Source of the DNA: Accumulibacter sp. | Lineage (GTDB): Bacteria > Pseudomonadota > Gammaproteobacteria > Burkholderiales > Rhodocyclaceae | Assembly: GCA_031267455.1 (NCBI GenBank) | Contig: JAIRZC010000264.1 | Location: 1-7,869 of the forward strand | Length of the DNA: 7,869 nucleotides | Direction of reading: 5' to 3' | Shown here: piece after piece, positions 1 through 6,283 of the stretch | Layout of the letters: each line of letters begins with the position of its first letter | Numbering within the stretch: position 1 is the stretch's first letter | Notes under the pieces: generated by a model | What the model was told of the DNA's origin: nothing | Database searches by the model: none | Seen by the model: the letters and a program-made list of their open reading frames with translations, nothing else | Translations under genes and position numbers: made by a program

Positions 1-72
1 TCCTCCAGGAACGCGATTTGGAATATTTCGTAATGATTCAGCCTGCCGGCGCTTTTCGACGCCCGCGCCCTT

Positions 73-124
73 CCCCCCTGGGGGGATGCAATCCGCCGGG
101 GCGGGTTTCAAACCCGCCCCGGCG
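73..124. terminator. Two adjacent GC-rich hairpins at the left edge
   Basis: Two perfect inverted repeats lie side by side. Six C, a T and six G occupy 73-85. A 15-bp arm at 94-108 (CGCCGGGGCGGGTTT) is exactly complementary to 110-124. Neither is followed by a clear T-tract, so these are not textbook intrinsic terminators. They could end a gene lying to the left of the window, or be REP-like elements. No complete gene can be seen in bases 1-72. The hairpins are seen directly; the function is inferred. Confidence 0.4.
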
Positions 125-153
125 TCATGCGCGAAATTTTCACGCGCCCCGCG

Positions 154-186
154 CCGGGATTCTCCGGGATTCTGATTAGCTAATCA
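154..186. promoter_or_regulatory. Tandem decamer plus 14-bp palindrome upstream of the radical-SAM cluster
   Basis: CCGGGATTCT occurs twice in direct tandem (154-163, 164-173). It runs into the perfect palindrome TGATTAGCTAATCA at 173-186. A further 10-bp palindrome, ATTCATGAAT, sits at 225-234, just before the ribosome binding site. Perfect symmetric sites 70-100 bp ahead of the first gene of a cluster are typical of dimeric regulator operators. No transcription-factor gene is adjacent, and I cannot name the regulator. I see no convincing -35/-10 pair. Confidence 0.4.
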
Positions 187-254
187 AAAACAATTCGTTC
201 CCGCGCGCGGCCGATCCCCTGATAATTCATGAATATTCAATCGGAGACACAAGG

Positions 255-1514
255 ATGACCGCCCTCGTGAATACAAATTATCGAGACGAGCCGCTCTTTG
301 AGGAAACGCTGGCCGGACACCCGGATTTTCCGCGCCTCATCGCGCTCAAGATCGATGTCCAGCGGCGCGGCGTCAGCTACACCGAGCGCGCCGGAAAAGC
401 CGTCGATCCGGAAATTCACCAACTTCGCAGCCCTTATATTTTCGGTTCGCGCGACGGAGAAATCAAACCGCTGCCCGAATCGCTCCTCCTCCGGGATGGA
501 ACGACGATCCTCACCGACCCGACGCCGCCGGATCAGGACCCGTATTTTGTCGATTACCTCGATGGACGCTTCGTCCTCGTCGACCGCGGAAAAATCCTCG
601 AAACCGTCGAATTGTGGCCCAAACCGGCCTATTACGGCAAAAAAACGAAATCCGGCTTGCCGATGAGCCACATCGTCACCGCGCGCCCGCAGCGGCTCAA
701 CGTCTTTCAATCGAGTTTCTGCTATTTCTGGGCCGAAGATCGAGGCTGCCGCTTCTGCGACATCGTCACGCACACGAAGCAACAGCGCGAGGAACTCGGC
801 GTCCCCAGCCGCCTGGATCCGGAGGACGTCCGGGAAACCGTCGCCGAGGCGATCAAGGAAGCCGGCCGCTTCACGAGCATCTGCCTGACCGCCGGATCGG
901 TCATCAAGGGCGCGCGCCTTTTCGACCGCGAAGTCGATTTCTACGTCGAATTGCTCCGCGCGATCGGCGAAAACTTCAGGACGAAAAAATTTCCGAGCCA
1001 ATTGATCGCTTCGGCCTTCGATGAAGAACAACTCACTCGCCTGTACGAGGAAACCGGCCTGACGAGCTATACCAGCGACATGGAAGTCTTCGGCGAGGCG
1101 CAGTTCGACTGGATATGTCCCGGCAAGGCGAAATGGGTCGGCTACAGACAATGGCGCGACCGCCTGATCCGCGCCGTCGACATTTTCGGCCGGGGCAACG
1201 TCGGCACGGGACTCGTCGGCGGCGTCGAGCTTGCGCAACCCCACGGCTTCAAATCCGAAAGAGACGCGCTCGATTCGACGCTCTCGGAAGCCGAATACCT
1301 CGCCGAGCGCGGCGTCACGACGGTTTACATCGTCTGGGTGCCACGCCCGGGGTCGGCGTTTCGCGGGCAGAAAGCGCCTTCGCTCGATTATTACATCCAA
1401 CTTGCCCAGGGACTCCATGGCCTGCGCGTCAAATACGGCCTCCGCGTCGACTTCGACGATTACCGCCGCTGCGGAAACCACCCGGACAGCGATCTTTCCC
1501 GTCTTCTGCAATGA
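255..1514 (+). CDS. Radical SAM enzyme with non-canonical CX8CX2C cluster motif (419 aa)
   Basis: This is a predicted radical S-adenosylmethionine enzyme. The [4Fe-4S] ligands appear to be C156, C165 and C168 (CYFWAEDRGCRFC), giving CX8CX2C spacing instead of the usual CX3CX2C. The first ~150 residues form an N-terminal extension before the cluster. Residues ~205-365 fit an alternating alpha/beta SAM barrel, with GSVIKGA near 214, SDMEVFGE near 274 and VGTGLVGGVELA near 316. Those stretches resemble the BioB/HydE/PylB-like part of the superfamily. A conserved-looking Arg/Cys/His/Asp tail (RRCGNHPDSDL, ~404-414) may bind substrate. The start at 255 is supported by GGAG at 243-246. It is the first gene of a three-gene run; the next starts 60 bp downstream. 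The substrate is unknown. The superfamily is secure, the subfamily is not. Confidence 0.85.
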   Translation: MTALVNTNYRDEPLFEETLAGHPDFPRLIALKIDVQRRGVSYTERAGKAVDPEIHQLRSPYIFGSRDGEIKPLPESLLLRDGTTILTDPTPPDQDPYFVDYLDGRFVLVDRGKILETVELWPKPAYYGKKTKSGLPMSHIVTARPQRLNVFQSSFCYFWAEDRGCRFCDIVTHTKQQREELGVPSRLDPEDVRETVAEAIKEAGRFTSICLTAGSVIKGARLFDREVDFYVELLRAIGENFRTKKFPSQLIASAFDEEQLTRLYEETGLTSYTSDMEVFGEAQFDWICPGKAKWVGYRQWRDRLIRAVDIFGRGNVGTGLVGGVELAQPHGFKSERDALDSTLSEAEYLAERGVTTVYIVWVPRPGSAFRGQKAPSLDYYIQLAQGLHGLRVKYGLRVDFDDYRRCGNHPDSDLSRLLQ

Positions 1515-1574
1515 ACGAAAGCGCGGCGCGCGCCTCCTGACGCGGGCATCGGCTTTTCAACGAAAGGATAGAAC

Positions 1575-2045
1575 ATGAGCATCCCTCTTTCCGCCGAAGC
1601 GCTCGAACTTCTCGGCGACCCGGATACCGTCAAGGTCCTGGCCACCGTCGACGCGAACGGGAACCCGCATGCCGTCGTCAAGAAGTCGCTGCATATCGCC
1701 GACGACGGAAGCCTGCATCTTCTGGAAATACTCGAAGCATCCGACTCCGGACGGAATTTGACGGCTTCGCTCTGGTTCGACCGCGGCGTCGCGATCCTCC
1801 TGTTCGGGAAAAACGGCCGTCAGGCGCAGATCAGGGGAAAACCTGTCAAATGTCACATCAGTGGCCGGCTCTTTCTCGATCATTACGCCAAAATCGGCGA
1901 ACGCCTGGGCGATGTCGATCTTTCCGGCGTCTGGGTCATCGAACCCGAAGAAGTCATCGACGAGAGTTTTGAAACGCGCAAAGCGCGTCACAGCGCGGAA
2001 CACCCGTCTTTCATTCACCTCGACCGCATCGCGAAACCCATTTGA
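1575..2045 (+). CDS. PNPOx-like FMN-binding split-barrel protein (156 aa)
   Basis: This is a small protein of the pyridoxamine 5'-phosphate oxidase-like, FMN-binding split-barrel superfamily. The N-terminal strand pair (V19 to L39, containing ATVDANGNPHAV) is the typical opening of such folds. VAILLFG at 72-78, GRQAQIRGK at 81-89 and VWVIEPEEV at 119-127 match the later barrel strands. There is no signal peptide or membrane segment, so it should be cytosolic. AAAGGA at 1563-1568, six bases before the ATG, supports the start. Members bind FMN, F420 or heme and act as oxidoreductases or carriers; the sequence does not decide which. Its position between two radical-SAM genes suggests either an electron-transfer step or a reduction of their product, which is inference. 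A true PdxH role is unlikely, because the protein is shorter than PdxH (about 200+ residues). Confidence 0.8.
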   Translation: MSIPLSAEALELLGDPDTVKVLATVDANGNPHAVVKKSLHIADDGSLHLLEILEASDSGRNLTASLWFDRGVAILLFGKNGRQAQIRGKPVKCHISGRLFLDHYAKIGERLGDVDLSGVWVIEPEEVIDESFETRKARHSAEHPSFIHLDRIAKPI

Positions 2046-2157
2046 TTTCGTTTTCGAACCGCTATTGACACCGGCATCGCCTTGCCGCGTCCTCGCGTTG
2101 TTTTAACCCATTTTATGTCCTTCGCGATTCGAAAATACTTCTCGGAGAAACAAGCGC

Positions 2158-3519
2158 ATGAAAATCGTTCTTGTCCACCCCGCGTTTTTCGACGACAACG
2201 AATTCCGAAACCGCTACAGGGATTACGTCGACTGGATCCGCGGAGGAAATCTTTATGTCGCGCCCTTCGAGCCGCCGCTGGGATTGGCTTATGTAAGCGC
2301 TTACGCGAAGCGATTGGGGCACGACGTCGCCCTGCTCGACATGCAGGCGCTCATGATGGACGGGCCCGCGCTGGCCCGCCGCCTCGCCGAAGAATCGCCG
2401 GACATCGTCGGCATCACGGCAATGACGCCGACGATGCCCGAAGCGTTGCGCGTCGCGAAAACCACGCGCGATACCCTGCCGGGCGCCAGGACCGTTCTCG
2501 GCGGCGTCCACCCGACGCTCGACCCCGGAAATGTCCTCGAGAGCGACGACGTCGATTTCGTCATTCGCGGGGAAGGCGAAGAAATCCTGTGCCGCCTGAT
2601 CGACGCGCTCGACGGCAAAAACATTCGCCTCGACGAGATCGAGGGACTTTGCTTTCGCACCGGAGAGGGAAAGCGCCTCGCGGGGAAGGCGCCGCCGATC
2701 CGCGACCTCGACGCGCTTCCGGGGGCGGATTACGAGTCCTTCCCCGTCGAGCGCTACATCGAGCATAACAGCCTCTTGCGCGGTATTCGCGGCGTTTCGA
2801 TGATCGTTTCGCGCGGATGCCCCTACGCCTGCTCTTTTTGCGCCGTCCGGCAGACGATGAGCCGCGTGTGGCGGATAAAATCAGCGCCGAAGGTCATCGA
2901 TGAAATCGTCGGCCTGCGCGACCGCTACGACCTCGAAGGCATCTGGTTCAAGGACAGCATCTTCAATTTGAAGGCATCTTGGACGCGCGATTTCTGCCAG
3001 GCGATGATCGATCGCGCCGTCGACATCGAATGGCAGGCGAACACTCGAATCGACCTTCTGGATGACGGCGAACTCGCGTTCATGAAAAAGGCGGGACTGC
3101 GCCAAATCGACCTCGGAATCGAGTCGGGTTCGCCGAAAAGCCTGTTGCGCCTCAACAAGCGGATCACGGTCGAGCAGATACGGGAAAAAGTGAAACTCGC
3201 GAAAAAACACGTTCGCGTTTTCGGTTTTTTCATGATCGGAATTCCCGGCGAGACCGAAGAAGACGTCGAGCAGACCTTCGAATTCGCCAGGACACTCGAT
3301 CTGGACCGATGGAGCTGGAGTATCTACAGCCCGCTGCCGGGGTCGAAGCTCTACGACGAACTCGTCTCCGAAGGCCGCGTCGAACCGCTTTTACTCGATC
3401 ACGAGAATATCCACTTCACGCGCCCCTATGAAGGCGTTACCGGCGTTTCGCCGGAAAAGCTTCAGGCGTATTACAACGAAATAAACGATTATTTCACGCG
3501 TCGCCAGACGCATCCCTGA
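2158..3519 (+). CDS. B12-binding-domain radical SAM enzyme (453 aa)
   Basis: This has the two-domain layout of the cobalamin-dependent radical-SAM class (BchE/HpnJ-like). Residues ~1-150 form a Rossmann-type B12-binding domain, with EPPLGLAYVSAYAKRLGHDV at 38-57, GITAMT at 85-90, VLGGVHPT at 113-120 and RGEGEE at 137-142. The SAM domain follows, with C221, C225 and C228 (CPYACSFC, canonical CX3CX2C), GIESGS at 320-325, GFFMIGIPGETEEDV at 356-370 and PLPGSKLYDEL at 392-402. The cobalamin His of DxHxxG is absent: D61 is followed by M-Q63, as in other members that do not use a protein histidine ligand. Such enzymes perform methylations, ring closures or oxidative rearrangements on unactivated carbons. 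GGAG at 2144-2147 supports the start. The 112-bp gap from the flavoprotein gene shows no terminator, so co-transcription is plausible. The substrate is unknown. Confidence 0.87.
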   Translation: MKIVLVHPAFFDDNEFRNRYRDYVDWIRGGNLYVAPFEPPLGLAYVSAYAKRLGHDVALLDMQALMMDGPALARRLAEESPDIVGITAMTPTMPEALRVAKTTRDTLPGARTVLGGVHPTLDPGNVLESDDVDFVIRGEGEEILCRLIDALDGKNIRLDEIEGLCFRTGEGKRLAGKAPPIRDLDALPGADYESFPVERYIEHNSLLRGIRGVSMIVSRGCPYACSFCAVRQTMSRVWRIKSAPKVIDEIVGLRDRYDLEGIWFKDSIFNLKASWTRDFCQAMIDRAVDIEWQANTRIDLLDDGELAFMKKAGLRQIDLGIESGSPKSLLRLNKRITVEQIREKVKLAKKHVRVFGFFMIGIPGETEEDVEQTFEFARTLDLDRWSWSIYSPLPGSKLYDELVSEGRVEPLLLDHENIHFTRPYEGVTGVSPEKLQAYYNEINDYFTRRQTHP

Positions 3520-3675
3520 TCCTCGAGCGCTTTTCGGTATCGCGTTCCACCGGAAGGAAGAATCCGAACACATCAAGCAGGTTTCCGGACATCCGGACGA
3601 CTCTATGTCGCCTTGCCATATGTCTCTTGGATACCCTTCAAGCGAGCTATCGGAAAGACGCCCAACAGGGGAGAC
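3520..3675. other. Short intergenic spacer after the radical-SAM cluster
   Basis: I find no credible coding frame or RNA gene between the end of the B12 radical-SAM gene and the hairpin at 3676. The only structure is a short TCCGG-ACAT-CCGGA inverted repeat near 3580. Confidence 0.4.
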
Positions 3676-3713
3676 AAGGGGCGCTCAGCCGGTCTGCCGG
3701 CGGAGCGCCCCTT
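3676..3713. terminator. Strong hairpin between convergent genes, probable bidirectional terminator
   Basis: An 11-bp perfect stem (AAGGGGCGCTC at 3676-3686 with GAGCGCCCCTT at 3703-3713) continues, after one A/G mismatch, into an inner 5-bp stem (GCCGG at 3688-3692 with CCGGC at 3697-3701) capped by TCTG. It lies between the end of the + strand radical-SAM cluster and the end of the minus-strand lipoprotein gene, where a shared terminator is expected. T-runs on either side are weak, so the intrinsic efficiency is uncertain. Confidence 0.7.
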
Positions 3714-3738
3714 ATGACCGAAGGGTCAGGCAAACAAA

Positions 3739-4011
3739 TTATTTACAGCTGAACTGAACTTCAGCGCCGGCGTAGGACGAGTAAAAACATGGTTTTGCGT
3801 CAGAGCTTTGCACGGTCAGTTGTTTTCCCTGTTTTGCACAGAATGCGGAAGCCTCTTTCAATATCTCGACTTTTACTGCGTTTCCGCTGCAGGCCATTGC
3901 GTCCTCTTTTGCGTAGACGTAATTACCTCCGCCAAGATCGACGATGCCGGAGTTCGTTGCGCAGCCTGGCAGCACAAGCAGACAAGCAGCAGTGAAAAGA
4001 ACAATTCGCAT
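3739..4011 (-). CDS. Small secreted lipoprotein, conserved proteobacterial type (90 aa)
   Basis: The protein starts MRIVLFTAACLLVLPGCATN: a short basic start, a hydrophobic core and a lipobox LPGC, with C17 as the expected lipidated cysteine. The mature part has a GGGNYVYAKED segment, then VKVEILKEASAFCAKQGKQL and a C-terminal AEVQFSC. I recall this pattern from uncharacterised small lipoproteins common in proteobacteria. Four mature cysteines (C41, C58, C75, C89) could form two disulfides, fitting a periplasmic location. The reading frame stays open upstream to 4230, but the ATG at 4011 is preferred because it directly precedes the signal peptide and follows an AAGGGGG Shine-Dalgarno sequence. 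Function is unknown. It converges on the radical-SAM cluster and is probably monocistronic. Confidence 0.8.
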   Translation of the reverse strand: MRIVLFTAACLLVLPGCATNSGIVDLGGGNYVYAKEDAMACSGNAVKVEILKEASAFCAKQGKQLTVQSSDAKPCFYSSYAGAEVQFSCK

Positions 4012-4063
4012 ATTTCCCCCTTGAGTGTCGAGTTGCCTGACTTTTAGGACTTGTCCGTAAATA

Positions 4064-4092
4064 ATATTAACCTTTCCTGAAATCTTTCGGAA
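4064..4092 (-). promoter_or_regulatory. Candidate promoter of the lipoprotein gene
   Basis: Read on the minus strand, TTCCGA (complement of 4087-4092) is separated by 17 bp from TAATAT (complement of 4064-4069), about 50 bp upstream of the lipoprotein start. The boxes match consensus at 3/6 and 4/6 positions, so the call is tentative. Confidence 0.3.
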
Positions 4093-4555
4093 GGCAATGA
4101 TGACTGTAGCGATCATCGCCCAAGCCATATGGCTTCGATCCCTCTTTTCGCAGCGCGCCAAAAGACAGTAGAGAAACGTAGCGATAACTTTAAAAGTGCG
4201 ATGCAATGCCCCCAAGTATCTGTTTATCAACTAATCCGATGTAGCCGAGGCGATATCACAAGAGAGGCCTGTGCCAGAACAGAGGCGGACTTGCTCGCGC
4301 CGCGGCCTCGAGAGCGACCCGTCCGCGCACCTATTGACCTGTACGACGTGTTCTTGCGGTTTTGCAGGTACTGAAGCGGGGATGCGCCTGAAGAGCGCTT
4401 CCGCGCGACGATCCGAAATGGGAGAACGGCTATTCCCATTTTTGCAAGGGGAAGAAGCGGGATGCCAACGGAGAAGCCACTGCGGGATACCTGTCGACCT
4501 TGGCGGGTTCCAATATCCCGCCGTCACCCCAAAGAAGCTTCAGATGAAAATGCCA
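4093..4555. other. About 460 bp with no recognisable gene
   Basis: Open frames exist on both strands, including a long + strand one that continues across higA. Their translations are rich in Arg, Ser and Cys and show no domain pattern I recognise. GGCGGG (4502-4507) and CCCGCC (4517-4522) form a 6-bp hairpin with a 9-nt loop, 34 bp past the higA stop on the minus strand. It could weakly terminate that operon, though it has no T-tract. The stretch may be decayed sequence. Confidence 0.4.
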
Positions 4556-4864
4556 TCAGGCGCGGGCGGCCTCGCTCTGCCAGGGTGTAATCTTTGCCAA
4601 CTGCTCCGTCATCGCATCTTTTGCCGTTTCCATGTCGAAATGCGCCTGCCCGCGCAGCCAATAGCCCTCGGCCAGACCGAAAAACCGGCACAGGCGCAGG
4701 TCGGTGTCCACCGTGATGGCGCGGCGACCCGCCACGATTTCGCCGATGCGCTGCGCCGGAACGCCAATTTCCCTGGCAAGCCGGTAATTGCTGATGCCCA
4801 TCGGGACAAGAAATTCTTCCCGAAGAATTTCGCCGGGATGTATGGGCTTAAATTTCCGTGTCAT
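4556..4864 (-). CDS. HigA-family antitoxin, XRE-type helix-turn-helix (102 aa)
   Basis: This is a HigA-type addiction-module antitoxin. The family signature HPGEILREEFL is at residues ~9-19. A helix-turn-helix follows (MGISNYRLAREIGVPAQRIGEIVAGRRAIT, ~22-51), then the DTDLRLCRFFGLAEGYW segment (~53-69) that usually closes the domain. HigA binds the HigB RNase and represses the operon promoter. The start at 4864 is supported by GGAG (complement of 4872-4875), seven bases upstream, and the gene begins 12 bp after the higB stop, in the usual toxin-first order. The frame is intact, although the toxin gene ahead of it is broken, so this is probably now an orphan antitoxin and autorepressor. It should act in the cytoplasm as a dimer. 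Confidence 0.92.
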   Translation of the reverse strand: MTRKFKPIHPGEILREEFLVPMGISNYRLAREIGVPAQRIGEIVAGRRAITVDTDLRLCRFFGLAEGYWLRGQAHFDMETAKDAMTEQLAKITPWQSEAARA

Positions 4865-4876
4865 GGATTTTCTCCG

Positions 4877-5157
4877 TCAGTGGTAATCGACGATCTCGAC
4901 GTCTTCCGCGTCCGCGCCCACCCAGACGAAGCACACGCGCCATTGGTCGTTGACGCGGATACTCCACGGGCCAACCGGTCGCCGGAGAGTTTTTCCAGAC
5001 GATTTCCAGGCGGAATGGAGAGATCGGAAAGCGCTCCGGCCATGTGCGGTTGTTCCAGTTTGCGCCGCGCCGCGGCCTGAATGTTGGCGAACCTTGCGAC
5101 GCGCCGCCGCTCGAACAGGGCCTGTGTGTCGGAACAGCGGAAGGATCGAATCGACAT
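4877..5157 (-). pseudogene. higB toxin gene broken by a single-base deletion
   Basis: Two frames together reconstruct a whole HigB (RelE/ParE-fold, ribosome-dependent mRNA endonuclease). From the ATG at 5157 the first frame reads MSIRSFRCSDTQALFE, RRVARFANIQAAARRKLEQ and IPPGNRLEKLSGDR. The family then continues in another frame as WSIRVNDQWRVCFVW and EDVEIVDYH, ending at the TGA at 4877. The switch falls at TTGG just after the GDR codons (about 4971-4976), where one base is missing. The span is 281 nt; restoring one base gives 282 (93 aa plus stop), the normal HigB size. Unshifted reading from 5157 continues to about 4861 with an unrelated tail, losing the C-terminal part of the toxin fold, so the toxin is predicted inactive. 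A sequencing error at this position is the main alternative. Confidence 0.85.
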
Positions 5158-5164
5158 GGAGCAA

Positions 5165-5192
5165 TAATAACGCGATACATTATTAACGTTAA
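5165..5192. promoter_or_regulatory. Probable higBA operator
   Basis: Just upstream of the higB start is the perfect palindrome TTAACGTTAA (5183-5192). It overlaps an inverted repeat TAATAA (5165-5170) / TTATTA (5180-5185) spaced by nine bases. AT-rich palindromes in this position are the usual binding sites for HigA dimers, which autoregulate the operon. The symmetry is seen directly; HigA binding is inferred from position. No -35/-10 pair is clear enough to call. Confidence 0.5.
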
Positions 5193-5342
5193 GCGTGATT
5201 ACCGCTTTACACGCCTGTATCGAGCCGATGGATTACGTGGAAATCCGGATGGCGCATGATCCTTCGGAGTGCGCGGGACTGAATAAGCAAGCGCCGATCG
5301 TCATGCGAGGTTTTGTGACCTTTTGTGAGACGCGTGGAGACG
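5193..5342. other. Spacer between higBA and the small hypothetical gene
   Basis: A + strand frame is open from a GTG at 5195 and runs to 5437, with an internal ATG encoding MDYVEIRMAHDPSECAGLNK. It has no clear ribosome binding site and matches no family I recognise. It could be the eroded 5' end of the gene that follows, but I do not call it as coding. Confidence 0.3.
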
Positions 5343-5700
5343 ATGCAAGGAGACAAGCCCGTTCGAATGGTGACCCTTGCCGGGAACGATTATGGAAAAA
5401 TCCTCGAGATTTTGCGGATTTACTATTTATACAATAGCGTCATTGGCGACATGGTTTTCGGGCCCTTCAAGTTTTTTTTCCCGCGGTGCGAACGAGGTAT
5501 TGAAAGAAATCGTCGAGAAGGTAATCAACGAGTATATCTCGGCGCTTGTTCTGGGAAAGGACGGCTTCAACCGGCTCAGAATCCCAGAGAAGATGGAAGC
5601 TGTTTCCGATGTGGAGGGAATGGTTAACCCGTATGTTTTCAATTCGATGTCCTTGTCGAGGGATGACCGGGGCATTTACGATCGAGCAAAACAACAGTGA
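5343..5700 (+). CDS. Unidentified small protein, possibly frameshifted at a T8 run
   Basis: I do not recognise this protein. From ~5480 to the TGA at 5700 the frame looks truly coding: EVLKEIVEKVINEYISALVL, then GKDGFNRLRIPEK, MEAVSDVEGMVNPYVFNSMS and RDDRGIYDRAKQQ, with helical amphipathic character. Its 5' part is ambiguous. In the same frame an ATG at 5392 gives a hydrophobic, signal-like N-terminus (MEKSSRFCGFTIYTIASLAT) of a 102-aa protein. In another frame, ATGs at 5343 and 5367 (AAGGAG at 5347-5352) give MVTLAGNDYGKILEILRIYY followed by a hydrophobic stretch. That second frame joins the downstream one if one T is removed from the eight T at 5472-5479, making about 110 aa from 5367. The coordinates cover the frameshifted reading. 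The gene is not in an evident operon. Confidence 0.4.
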
Positions 5701-5807
5701 CACACGGCATCATTTGGGGCGATTTACGCGACGAACCCAGGTCGTATCGAAGAGCAAAGAAAGGGTGAATTTGACAATTCGTTTGTGGTGTTCGCTTGCA
5801 AAACCGG

Positions 5808-5836
5808 AAATTTTTGCAGCCTGACAGGAAAAATTT
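5808..5836 (+). terminator. AT-rich hairpin, weak terminator candidate
   Basis: AAATTTTT at 5808-5815 is complementary to AAAAATTT at 5829-5836, with a 13-base loop. It lies about 110 bp after the stop at 5700. The stem is all A/T and only GTTT follows, so any terminator role is doubtful. Confidence 0.2.
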
Positions 5837-5870
5837 GTTTATATCTATAAGTAACACTCTCTGAAATCGC

Positions 5871-5898
5871 TTGTAAAAAAGATAATTATCTATATCAT
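5871..5898 (+). promoter_or_regulatory. Candidate promoter of brnTA
   Basis: TTGTAA at 5871-5876 and TATCAT at 5893-5898 are 16 bp apart and lie about 110 bp upstream of brnT. The perfect palindrome GATAATTATC (5881-5890) sits between the boxes, where a BrnA-type ribbon-helix-helix repressor could block polymerase. A CGACAG/CTGTCG stem (5919-5924, 5935-5940) in the presumed leader may form a small hairpin. The boxes are seen; their use is inferred. Confidence 0.4.
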
Positions 5899-6007
5899 TG
5901 AGGTCAGCAGAAAATCAGCGACAGGCCTTCGTGTCTGTCGGTCTGACGTGTTTTGGACGGTATCTTCCCTCCCAAAACGGTCGCTTGAAACCAGAGTTGG
6001 TTTTACG

Positions 6008-6283
6008 ATGGACTTCACTTGGAACCCGGAAAAACGGCTCGTCAATCTGAAGAAGCACGAGTTGGATTTCATGGACGCGGAAGAAGTATTTTCCGGTCAC
6101 ACGCTCGTCTATCCCGATCATCGATTCGCGTATGCGGAAGAGCGTTTCATTACGGTCGGGCTGTTGGATAATACGGCGGTGGTGATTGCCCATACGGAAA
6201 CCCATGACGAAATCCATATCATTTCCATGCGAAAAGCCCAACGCCATGAACGAAAAAAATTCTTTGCCAGCCTCGAACAATGA
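6008..6283 (+). CDS. BrnT-family ribonuclease toxin (91 aa)
   Basis: This is the toxin of a type II BrnT/BrnA pair. BrnT proteins have a RelE-like fold and cleave RNA, stopping growth when BrnA is degraded. The family opening FTWNPEKRLVNLKKHELDF (residues 3-21), the central EERFITVGLL (44-53), VVIAHTE (58-64) and the terminal IISMRKAQRHERKKFF (71-86) are all present, and the length is normal for the family. The frame is open further upstream, but the ATG at 6008 is where family similarity begins and only a weak purine stretch (GAGTTGG) precedes it. The antitoxin gene overlaps its 3' end by 38 nt. It looks intact, and is the only toxin in the window that does. It acts in the cytoplasm. Confidence 0.9.
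   Translation: MDFTWNPEKRLVNLKKHELDFMDAEEVFSGHTLVYPDHRFAYAEERFITVGLLDNTAVVIAHTETHDEIHIISMRKAQRHERKKFFASLEQ

Noticed and set aside
1..60. Possible gene end at the left edge on either strand
   Set aside because: Short open frames exist (for example a + frame stopping at 33, and a minus frame running off the edge), but none is long enough to recognise.
237..1511. Long minus-strand open frame (424 codons) opposite the first radical-SAM gene
   Set aside because: It is a mirror of G/C-rich codons. Its translation has no domain pattern, whereas the + strand has a radical-SAM motif and a good ribosome binding site.
4012..4230. N-terminal extension of the lipoprotein frame to 4230
   Set aside because: It would place about 73 residues before a proper signal peptide and lipobox. 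The ATG at 4011 has a strong Shine-Dalgarno sequence.
4271..5080. 269-codon + strand open frame across higA and higB
   Set aside because: It lies opposite clearly recognisable HigA and HigB sequences. Its own translation is low in pattern and rich in Arg, Pro and Cys.
5195..5437. Small + strand gene starting at GTG 5195
   Set aside because: There is no ribosome binding site and no recognised family, and the second half runs out of frame with a better candidate. It may be an eroded 5' end, but this is not supportable.
5771..5776. Perfect TTGACA -35 box
   Set aside because: No -10-like hexamer lies 16-18 bp downstream; the sequence there is GC-containing and unlike TATAAT.
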